Assembly: GCA_020342025.1 (NCBI GenBank)
Contig: CP070840.1
Coordinates: 326,039-331,154 of the forward strand
From: Deltaproteobacteria bacterium
Lineage (GTDB): Bacteria; Desulfobacterota; DSM-4660; Desulfatiglandales; HGW-15
Direction of reading: 5' to 3'
Length of the DNA stretch: 5,116 bases
The translations under genes were made by a program, and so were the position numbers. The notes under the pieces were generated by a model that was not told the DNA's origin, ran no database searches, and was given only the letters and a program-made list of their open reading frames with translations. How positions within the stretch are numbered: the first letter of the stretch is position 1; every line of letters starts with the position of its first letter. Positions 1 to 5,116 of the stretch are shown piece by piece.

Positions 1-248
1 TGGGCGAGGTGTTCTTACAGGGCATCTTTCAAGGATTCCTGTCCGTCATTGTCGCTTTACTCGCCTTTACCCGCGCGGTGGCGGCTCTAGGGCCTGTGGT
101 CACAACCATGATGACATCGGTTGTGCCGGGTACTGCCGCCCTTGCCGCCATTCCGCTCCTGCACGAGCCGCTTTCTGCAATAGCTGGCGTTGGAATCATC
201 TTCGTTACTTTTGGCATGGTGGGCGGGGTTCTCAGTATGCGCAAATAG
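1..248 (+). CDS. EamA/DMT-superfamily permease, C-terminal fragment
   Basis: This is the 3' end of an open frame that enters from the left edge (first complete codon at base 3) and stops with TAG at 246-248. About 81 residues are visible. They are very hydrophobic and fit the last two to three helices of the ten-helix drug/metabolite transporter (EamA) family. The visible family features are a helix ending in FTRAVAALGP, a helix starting near SVVPGTAALAAIPLL, the conserved short loop with HEPLS, and a final helix with a GMVGG glycine pattern before a short basic tail (SMRK). Members are inner-membrane transporters of metabolites, amino acids or drugs; the substrate cannot be told from this fragment. 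A GTG at base 9 is probably an internal valine, not the start, because the frame is open upstream and the fragment is far shorter than the usual roughly 300 residues. The next gene is convergent. Confidence 0.85.
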   Translation, partial: GEVFLQGIFQGFLSVIVALLAFTRAVAALGPVVTTMMTSVVPGTAALAAIPLLHEPLSAIAGVGIIFVTFGMVGGVLSMRK

Positions 249-471
249 GGCAAAAAAAAAGCGCGCCTCGGGAGGTAGGTTGGGCATAGCAAATATGAGG
301 ATAGGATTAAGCTAATAAAGATTCAAATCCAAGTATAGCGTTATCTTGACTGCGCTAAAAACGAGGCGTTAGCTAGAAACCTCTATCCGGGAGTCTGATG
401 GGCCAAACGTGAGGGAGGTTTGTGGTGGGTCTTTAACTTGGAGACGGGATTATGTTTTGTCTGGACCCTCT
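249..471. other. Intergenic region between convergent genes, no clear element
   Basis: These 223 bases separate the permease stop from the stop of the minus-strand LolA-like gene, so a terminator would be expected for one or both. None is convincing. There is a run of nine A at 252-260, a 7-bp inverted repeat AAACCTC (377-383) / GAGGTTT (415-421) with a 31-nt loop, and short 5-bp stems around 335-375. None is followed by a clear T-tract. The short plus-strand open frame from 409 overlaps the LolA-like gene on the opposite strand and has no family-like sequence, so it is not called. Confidence 0.4.
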
Positions 472-1284
472 CTATTTTTGCTCCCACGGACGGAAAAGAT
501 GATCATCGAGGTGGGTATTTATGGAATAGTTTCTGATCTGGATGCTTTCCACGGGTGTGCCGTTCAGCTCGTACCTCTCGATTTGAACGGGTAGCCAGGT
601 TTTTTGGGAGATAACGATTCGATATTTTTCAACCCTTTTCCAGTGGACATAGTCGAGAGCCCGGAGCATGAAGGTCATATGTTCTTCACTTTCCTTTAAT
701 TGATGATCAGCCTGATCTACTTTTTGAAGACTCTGGAGAACAAAATCGATGAAATAGCCCATGTCCGTTTGCTCAAGCCTTTGTCCTGTCGGCGTCTTTA
801 GCATGGTGTGGTTGTGGGATATGTTAAATTTCAATCTAGGCCAATAATTGAACGGGATCACTATCGCCTTTTCATTGTCTTTGCTGTATAGGACGATTGT
901 CCCAGGATAAGGCTCTTCAAAATCGACTCGGATTTTTTTCTCTCTCTTGAAGTAGAATTTGAATCGATACCGATCCTGCTTTTCCTCCTCACCCCTCCAG
1001 CTCTGGTGATACGTCACTTCCACCTGGCAGGTGTAATCCTCCACCCGCTGAAATCTCGATGCCATCTCTTCTGCTATAGAAAGAACTTTGTTTTCAATGG
1101 CCCGTTCTTTGGCTTTGGCAGATATTGACACCGAAAAGAGAACGATAATTAGGATGGAAACCATGCCCGCCCCTATGATCAGCCGGCTAGCAATCGAATT
1201 CCGATCACAGGGTTTTTGGGCATGTGAATGGATAGGGCCAGAGGACGAAATGGAATGATGAACTGGGTGAGGCATGTTTCTCAT
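472..1284 (-). CDS. Exported LolA-like (outer-membrane lipoprotein-sorting fold) protein
   Basis: The 270-residue product has an unusually long N-terminal tail (residues 1-32, rich in His and Ser), one hydrophobic segment (about 33-53), and then a soluble domain. An A-K-A motif at 56-58 would suit signal peptidase I, so it is either cleaved and periplasmic or anchored by an uncleaved signal. The soluble part looks like the LolA/DUF1571-type beta fold: a helix leading into VEDYTCQVEVTY (82-92), strands with KIRVDFEEPYPGTIVLYSKD (117-136), and a C-terminal part with LPVQIERYELNG (231-242) and NTHLDDHLFRP (256-266), which resembles the usual LolA-like ending. Relatives carry lipoproteins or other lipids across the periplasm; the cargo here is unknown. 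It is not canonical LolA, because the N-terminus and middle differ. The ATG at 1284 is the longest start, with a stop codon just upstream in frame. The only SD-like stretch (AGAGGTG) lies about 19 nt away, so the start is uncertain; the Met at residue 4 is an alternative. Confidence 0.7.
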   Translation of the reverse strand: MRNMPHPVHHSISSSGPIHSHAQKPCDRNSIASRLIIGAGMVSILIIVLFSVSISAKAKERAIENKVLSIAEEMASRFQRVEDYTCQVEVTYHQSWRGEEEKQDRYRFKFYFKREKKIRVDFEEPYPGTIVLYSKDNEKAIVIPFNYWPRLKFNISHNHTMLKTPTGQRLEQTDMGYFIDFVLQSLQKVDQADHQLKESEEHMTFMLRALDYVHWKRVEKYRIVISQKTWLPVQIERYELNGTPVESIQIRNYSINTHLDDHLFRPWEQK

Positions 1285-1398
1285 GGTTTAATTTTTGATG
1301 GAGCACCTCTTTCGAATTTCTTGGGCCTATCAAGGGCGCTTTTAAGGGCTTTAAGTCGATTTTTGTGATAAATTATGATGTGGTCAATAGGGTGAATA

Positions 1399-1429
1399 CT
1401 GTATTTTGACGGAAGAATTGCTGTATTTT
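1399..1429 (+). repeat. Direct repeat CTGTATTTT x2, 22-bp spacing, first copy within a palindrome
   Basis: CTGTATTTT occurs at 1399-1407 and again at 1421-1429, start to start 22 bp, or about two helical turns. The first copy overlaps the palindrome AATACTGTATT (1395-1405: arms AATAC and GTATT around a central T). Two copies on the same helix face between divergent genes is the layout expected of an operator. The repeats are short and AT-rich, so chance is a real alternative. TACTGTAT resembles half of a LexA box, but the matching half is missing. Confidence 0.35.
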
Positions 1430-1586
1430 TTGGATTAAGGGTTGCCTGGTTGCTCAAATTTACGTAATCTTATTTGCTTGAAAAGATGGCTCTCTGCTGG
1501 ATTTGAACCCGACAAAAATCCCGTGAATGAACACCATTGACACTTTCCTCTTTGTTGGGCCCACTGAGGAGTGAAAGTGGAGTGAG

Positions 1587-1593
1587 AAAGGAG
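1587..1593 (+). promoter_or_regulatory. Ribosome binding site of the cytochrome gene
   Basis: AAAGGAG lies 10 nt before the ATG at 1604. It is a strong Shine-Dalgarno match and fixes the start of the membrane-cytochrome gene. The alternative plus-strand frame beginning at 1537 has no such site. Confidence 0.75.
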
Positions 1594-1603
1594 CGCAGAC
1601 ACC

Positions 1604-2308
1604 ATGGAATCTCTCTATCAGCTACTGGCAAAAATTGGCTACACACATCCCCTTCATCCCACTTTGACCCATCTGGTTATGGGTCTCGTGATGGGCGCAT
1701 TTATTTTTGTCTTGATAGCCACGTTTTTTAGGCGAGAAAGTCTGGCTCGAACTGCGTGGCGCTGCATGGTTTTGGCCCTTATCGCCCTGCTGCCCACCGC
1801 TGTGCTGGGATATGCGGACTGGCAGCATCGCTTCGCAGGAGATTTGATTTTCCCTATCACTATGAAGCTCATACTGGCGGGGCTGCTTCTGGTTCTCCTC
1901 GTCATTGCCATTGTCTTGGGCTTTCGGACCGAAAACTGGTCAAGGAACATTGTGACCATATATGCGGTTTGCCTATTGGTCGTCATTGGCATCGGCTATT
2001 TTGGAGGCGAGTTAGTGTATGGGAAAAGGGCCCCTAAAGCCGAACCGCAAGAGGGGGTCGTAAGTGAAGGGGCAATCGTCTTTAATGAAAGTTGTTTTGC
2101 CTGTCACCATTCAGATAAGGCCGAGTACAAGATTGGTCCTGGCTTGAAAGACCTCTTCAAAATGGAGAAGCTGCCGGTGAGCGGCCGTCCTGTAAATGAG
2201 GCCAATGTGCGTTTGCAGATGAAAACGCCTTTCAGGAATATGCCCGCGTTTCCTGAGCTATCAGAGGAGAAGGTGGAAGCACTGATTGCGTATCTTAAAA
2301 CGCTTTAG
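1604..2308 (+). CDS. Four-helix DUF2231-like membrane domain fused to a mono-heme cytochrome c domain
   Basis: The 234-residue product probably moves electrons at the periplasmic face of the inner membrane. The N-terminus has a His-rich motif (HPLHPTLTHL, 15-24; His15, His18, His23) typical of DUF2231-like proteins, then four predicted helices at about 24-41, 51-69, 85-105 and 115-134, with the family-like G-x-x-DW at 69-73 and His75. The loops after helices 1 and 3 are basic (RRESLAR, FRTENWSR), so the positive-inside rule puts both termini in the periplasm. This suits the C-terminal domain, where CFACH (164-168) is a CxxCH covalent heme c site, followed by a glycine/proline turn (IGPGL, 177-181), a likely distal ligand Met213 in NMPAF, and the closing helix LSEEKVEALIAYL. 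There is no cleavable signal; the helices deliver the domain. Some N-terminal histidines could bind heme b, but this is inference. Partner oxidoreductases are not in the window. Convergent with the next gene, 12 bp apart. Confidence 0.85.
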   Translation: MESLYQLLAKIGYTHPLHPTLTHLVMGLVMGAFIFVLIATFFRRESLARTAWRCMVLALIALLPTAVLGYADWQHRFAGDLIFPITMKLILAGLLLVLLVIAIVLGFRTENWSRNIVTIYAVCLLVVIGIGYFGGELVYGKRAPKAEPQEGVVSEGAIVFNESCFACHHSDKAEYKIGPGLKDLFKMEKLPVSGRPVNEANVRLQMKTPFRNMPAFPELSEEKVEALIAYLKTL

Positions 2309-2320
2309 GTGAGGAATGGA

Positions 2321-3643
2321 CTAAAAACAACGGGAGCCCTTGCCATTTCTTGCCAAGGATTCGTACTTTAGTACCAGCAAATCAAAGCCTTCTTTTTCTA
2401 CGATTTCCTTCAGATATAAATTAGGCAGATACCATTTTTCGTCATATATGCCAATCGTTCTGAATACATCACTATGTTGGCACAACAACAGGTCGAATGC
2501 CTTTTTGCTCATGCCTAAAGCAAATGCTGCCCTGTCCATGATCGTATATCCATATTCTTCTTTTTCATACTCTTCTTTACTGTAGCGGGATGGCGTCAGA
2601 ATGGTCTTCTCATATGCTCTGTCGTCCGCCTCTATCATCTTGTTCGTCAAACATACCCTTAATACAGACAGGAGTCCCCCTAACCTGGTTTTTGCATGGG
2701 ATTTGGGGATAAATTGAAGCAAAAGGTGGGGTCTGCGCTTTATGTAGTCGTCACAATCATCCTTAATTCTCTCAGCCCTCCAGGAAGCTATCCTTCTTAG
2801 TTTCGATTTCTTATAAACACTGATGCTTCTTCCCAAATATCTTTTTGGACTCTTCCTGGCATATTTTCTCAAAAACTCCAATTCTTCCTCCACCTCGGAG
2901 TAGAGAGTCAATCCTCTTCTTCTGCCGTAGATCTCCTCTCTCAGTTTCTCAATTGCAAATCTTGAACCGGAGCTGACAGCCTCCTCTGTTCTCTTCCTCA
3001 GTCCCAAAGCATACGCATATATTTTGTCTGGCACAGTTCTTAGTTCCCCGGATTCATAACGAGCCGACCACTGATTCAGGATACGGGAGGGATTAACTTC
3101 CAGCGCATCTTCAAGATAGTCCAGAGCAGGCCTTATTTCCTCATAATCAACCCTTTCTTCTTCACCCATCCGGTGCAATTCTTGTATCCCTGTTTCTATT
3201 TCTGACCTGCCAAACCCGTGATCCAAAAATTTTTTCTCCATGATTCTTTCGAGTCTTGGGTCAATGGTCCTTGTCTCACCGCTGAAGATTCTATAGTCCA
3301 CCCTCTTGAATTTTTTCCCGTTGTAGAACTCCTCATAAAGCTCCGCCTCAGTGGTCCCCTCATTCAAGAACAACCACAGCCTTACCATGTCCCTGAAGAA
3401 ATCTCCGTCCACCCTCTTTGGCACCTGAAAGGGTGGGTCCTCTCCGAATATCCTTCTGTAATCACTTGCAGAGAGGGAGTGAATTCTGCCATTAACGAGG
3501 TTGTAAACCAATGTGTAGGATAAGCCTCTAACATTGGCTAACTCAGAGATTTTCCCTGGAAAGATGTTATCAAAAAACTTCGTCAACATCCCACCAGTCA
3601 GTGTCACTCTCCGTGGGTGGGGAGCTTCTATGTTTGAATGCAT
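2321..3643 (-). CDS. Unrecognised 440-residue basic protein with HTH-like segments at both ends
   Basis: I cannot name a family. The start at 3643 is supported by AAGAGG with 8-nt spacing. After a short tail, residues 31-67 read like a helix-turn-helix: KISELANVRGLSYTLVYNLV, then NGR and a helix ending in DYRRIFGEDPP, as in XRE-like binding domains. The middle (about 80-350) is helical and highly charged, with Lys/Arg clusters (YGRRRG, KKSKLRR, RAERIKDDCDDYIKRRPH), and has no visible catalytic motif. The C-terminus has a second HTH/excisionase-like segment (MDRAAFALGMSKKAFDLL, 369-386), followed by WYLPNLYLKE (404-413). There is no signal peptide or membrane helix, so it is probably cytoplasmic and binds nucleic acid; regulator, replication-type or mobile-element accessory roles are all open. 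In the stretches I read, arginine is mostly AGA/AGG, unlike the mixed use in the cytochrome gene, which may hint at transfer. It lies downstream of the NifA-like activator on the same strand. Confidence 0.8.
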   Translation of the reverse strand: MHSNIEAPHPRRVTLTGGMLTKFFDNIFPGKISELANVRGLSYTLVYNLVNGRIHSLSASDYRRIFGEDPPFQVPKRVDGDFFRDMVRLWLFLNEGTTEAELYEEFYNGKKFKRVDYRIFSGETRTIDPRLERIMEKKFLDHGFGRSEIETGIQELHRMGEEERVDYEEIRPALDYLEDALEVNPSRILNQWSARYESGELRTVPDKIYAYALGLRKRTEEAVSSGSRFAIEKLREEIYGRRRGLTLYSEVEEELEFLRKYARKSPKRYLGRSISVYKKSKLRRIASWRAERIKDDCDDYIKRRPHLLLQFIPKSHAKTRLGGLLSVLRVCLTNKMIEADDRAYEKTILTPSRYSKEEYEKEEYGYTIMDRAAFALGMSKKAFDLLLCQHSDVFRTIGIYDEKWYLPNLYLKEIVEKEGFDLLVLKYESLARNGKGSRCF

Positions 3644-3651
3644 TTTGAGGG

Positions 3652-3657
3652 CCTCTT
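3652..3657 (-). promoter_or_regulatory. Ribosome binding site of the 440-residue protein
   Basis: On the minus strand AAGAGG stands 8 nt before the ATG at 3643 and supports that start. It overlaps the palindrome GAGGCCCTC, which has too little loop to be a strong hairpin. Confidence 0.6.
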
Positions 3658-3718
3658 AAATGATAGATCGGGATTCTTATTTCTCTTATGGTTTCGGGGA
3701 GATATATCCTACTCTTCT

Positions 3719-3751
3719 AGTATAATTTAAGCGCAATCCGCCTTGTGTCAA
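3719..3751 (-). promoter_or_regulatory. Possible sigma-70 promoter for the 440-residue protein
   Basis: The minus strand carries a perfect -35 word, TTGACA (complement of 3746-3751). Downstream is an AT-rich block with TAAATT at 16-nt spacing (4 of 6 matches) and TATACT (complement of 3719-3724, 5 of 6 matches) at an overlong 21-nt spacing. Either would give a leader of roughly 70-80 nt before the ATG. The imperfect spacing makes this tentative. No sigma-54 promoter was found in the gap, so there is no sign that the upstream activator acts here. Confidence 0.4.
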
Positions 3752-3809
3752 GGCTTAGATCTCAAGATATCGCCGAGGACAGGCTCCTCTGAAGGGGCAC
3801 GTAAGAAAC

Positions 3810-3831
3810 ATTGGCGGGTTTACCCGCCAAT
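3810..3831 (-). terminator. Strong hairpin, probable terminator after the sigma-54 activator gene
   Basis: A perfect 9-bp stem (ATTGGCGGG / CCCGCCAAT) closes a 4-nt loop. In the minus-strand transcript it lies about 60 nt past the activator stop and is followed by GTTTCTT, a weak T-tract. In the plus direction it is followed by AGGCC, so termination fits the minus strand better. Its 3822-3829 region can also pair with 3838-3844, giving a competing stem (see findings). It could instead be a dispersed intergenic palindrome. Confidence 0.6.
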
Positions 3832-3891
3832 AGGCCATGGCGGGCAGAAGAAGACTAATGGGTGGGTAGGGGGCTTGTTGGATAGGAAGGG

Positions 3892-5116
3892 TTATCTATA
3901 CTGCTTCGGGTTTATGTCATATTTCCTCACCTTGTATCCGAAGATACGTTCGGTGGTATCCAGATTCTTAGCGGCCTGTCTCATGTTTCCCCGAGTACTT
4001 TTCAATGCGTCAATCAGCAACTCTCGCTCAAATCTCTCAATGGCATCACTCAGGGACTGGGACTGATGTGTCCCCGTATCTTCGGCCGTCTGAAGTGTGG
4101 GAGGGAGATGGTAGCTGTGAATCACCTGGTCATCGCAGAGGAGAACCGCCCGTTCCATGCAGTTCTCCAACTCCCTGACGTTTCCTGGCCAGTGATATTG
4201 TGTGAGGGCATCGATCGCGGGGGTGGAAATTCGCTTTATGTCCTTGCTGTACTCCTGTGCGTACTTTTCGAGAAAATAGTCGGCCAGCAAAAGCACATCT
4301 GCCTCCCTCTCTCGTAAACCAGGCAGATAGATGGGATATACGTTCAGGCGGTAGAATAGATCTTCACGAAAGGTGCCTGTCTCAACGGCACTGGCAAGGT
4401 TTTTGTTGGTTGCGGCGATGAGGCGCACATTGACCTTAATAGTCTTTGTTCCGCCCAGCCTTTCCAGTTCCCTCTCCTGCAGGACCCGCAACAGTTTGCC
4501 CTGACTTTCCAGGGCAAGTGCGCCAATTTCATCCAGAAAAATAGTCCCTCCGTTGGCCAGTTCAAATTTCCCCTCTTTCTGGCGATCGGCTCCGGTAAAG
4601 GCCCCTTTTTCGTGTCCAAACAACTCCGCTTCCACCAGGTTTGCAGGTAATGCAGCGCAATTCACCTTCACCAAGGGCTTGTCCGCTCGTAGGCTGTTGT
4701 AATGGATGGCGTTGGCAACCAGTTCCTTTCCGGTCCCGCTCTCCCCCAGCAGAAGCACTGAGGCATTGCTCTTGGCTACCTGGTTGATGAGGTGGAAAAC
4801 TTCCTGCATTTTGCGGCTGTTTCCTATGATATTGCTAAAACTGTATCTCTTGCTAAGTTCCCTTCTCAGCCTTAGGTTTTCGTCCCTGAGTTCATCCTTT
4901 TCCCTGTTGATTTTCTCCAGCAACGCCGCCTTCTGGGCGATCAAACCGCTGATAATGGTCAAGAGCCTCAAATCCTCTTCCAACGGATAGGATCCTTCAA
5001 GGATGCGGTCGGCACTGAGGGCCCCGATCACCCTGCGCCCCTCTTTTATGGGCACACAAATAAAGGAGACCTTCGACTTGTCCATTCGGCTTCTGGCCCC
5101 TGTTCTGTCCAGGAAA
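3892..5116 (-). CDS. NifA-like sigma-54-dependent transcriptional activator, 5' end outside window
   Basis: An enhancer-binding protein that uses ATP to open sigma-54 RNA polymerase promoters. The frame is open to the window edge: before the Met codon at 5085 it reads [10 protein letters not shown], which continues a NifA-type GAF domain, so that Met is internal and the N-terminus is missing. Numbering from that Met: the end of GAF with [18 protein letters not shown] (7-24); a coiled linker (55-80); and a complete AAA+ domain with Walker A GESGTGKE (114-121), the sigma-54 contact loop GAFTGA (161-166), Walker B TIFLDEIG (181-188), [11 protein letters not shown] with the arginine-finger region (239-249), and sensor [12 protein letters not shown] (299-308). 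The C-terminus is a Fis-type HTH (about 365-395) with [15 protein letters not shown], very like NifA. Every catalytic motif looks intact. With no nif gene nearby, the target is unknown and nifA is not assigned. GAF in this family usually senses a small ligand or partner protein. Stop at 3892. Confidence 0.92.
   Translation of the reverse strand, partial: FLDRTGARSRMDKSKVSFICVPIKEGRRVIGALSADRILEGSYPLEEDLRLLTIISGLIAQKAALLEKINREKDELRDENLRLRRELSKRYSFSNIIGNSRKMQEVFHLINQVAKSNASVLLLGESGTGKELVANAIHYNSLRADKPLVKVNCAALPANLVEAELFGHEKGAFTGADRQKEGKFELANGGTIFLDEIGALALESQGKLLRVLQERELERLGGTKTIKVNVRLIAATNKNLASAVETGTFREDLFYRLNVYPIYLPGLREREADVLLLADYFLEKYAQEYSKDIKRISTPAIDALTQYHWPGNVRELENCMERAVLLCDDQVIHSYHLPPTLQTAEDTGTHQSQSLSDAIERFERELLIDALKSTRGNMRQAAKNLDTTERIFGYKVRKYDINPKQYR

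Larger units (their letters stand above)
1285..1603. promoter_or_regulatory. AT-rich divergent intergenic promoter region
   Basis: This 319-bp region lies between the divergent LolA-like and cytochrome genes, so promoters for both should be here. The sequence is AT-rich from about 1365 to 1475. Promoter-like words exist but none has a good partner. On the minus strand TTGACC (complement of 1382-1387) is followed 17 nt later only by a poor AAAAAT. On the plus strand TTGACA at 1537-1542 has no fitting -10 box. No sigma-54 -24/-12 pair with correct spacing was seen. The clearest structure is the pair of CTGTATTTT repeats listed separately. Confidence 0.4.

Noticed and set aside
325..345. T-loop-like GATTCAAATCC near 330, as a possible tRNA
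   Set aside because: The flanking acceptor and D-arm halves do not pair and no CCA end follows.
409..594. Short plus-strand open frame (61 codons) overlapping the 3' end of the LolA-like gene
   Set aside because: It runs antisense over a convincing CDS, has no clear ribosome site and shows no family-like sequence.
1487..1503. TGGC...TGC words as a sigma-54 promoter for the cytochrome gene
   Set aside because: The spacing between the GG and GC elements is wrong for a -24/-12 promoter.
1537..1731. Plus-strand frame starting at 1537
   Set aside because: It overlaps the membrane-cytochrome gene in another frame; only the ATG at 1604 has a good ribosome site and a recognisable product.
2479..2496. 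TTGGCAC-like sigma-54 half site
   Set aside because: It lies inside the orphan CDS and lacks a TTGC element at the required spacing.
3721..3726. Perfect TATAAT on the plus strand as a promoter
   Set aside because: There is no -35 match at 16-18 nt upstream and no plus-strand gene to serve.
3743..4066. Plus-strand 107-codon frame over the hairpin and the end of the activator gene
   Set aside because: It is antisense to the well-supported activator, includes the hairpin, and has no domain-like sequence.

Overview
The window looks like bacterial chromosome from a Gram-negative, probably the Desulfobacterota/deltaproteobacterial group. This rests on a NifA-type sigma-54 activator, a membrane-bound c-type cytochrome of a kind common in anaerobic or microaerobic respirers, and a LolA-fold envelope protein. 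It is inference from protein character only: there is no rRNA or other marker. No tRNA, rRNA, insertion sequence, CRISPR array or phage gene was found.

Layout, left to right. (1) 1-248, plus strand: the C-terminal end of an EamA/DMT-family permease that starts outside the window. (2) 249-471: intergenic, no clear signal. (3) 472-1284, minus strand: an exported LolA-like protein. (4) 1285-1603: a 319-bp AT-rich divergent promoter region with a two-turn direct repeat. (5) 1604-2308, plus strand: a four-helix DUF2231-like membrane domain fused to a mono-heme cytochrome c domain. (6) 2321-3643, minus strand, convergent with the cytochrome gene across 12 bp: an unrecognised 440-residue basic protein with helix-turn-helix-like segments at both ends. 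(7) 3644-3891: a 248-bp gap with a strong hairpin, an overlapping alternative hairpin and a promoter-like TTGACA. (8) 3892-5116, minus strand: a NifA-like sigma-54 activator (GAF, AAA+, Fis-type HTH) whose start lies outside the window.

How the genes relate. The activator lies directly upstream of the orphan protein on the same strand. The hairpin between them suggests either separate transcription or a conditional read-through point. The LolA-like gene and the cytochrome gene are divergent and may share control from the region between them, but nothing shows a common function. No nif gene is present, so the activator's target cannot be named. The most interesting items are the double-ended HTH orphan protein, the membrane-domain/cytochrome fusion, and the mutually exclusive hairpins ahead of the orphan gene. 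I see no convincing evidence of a complete new multi-gene system.
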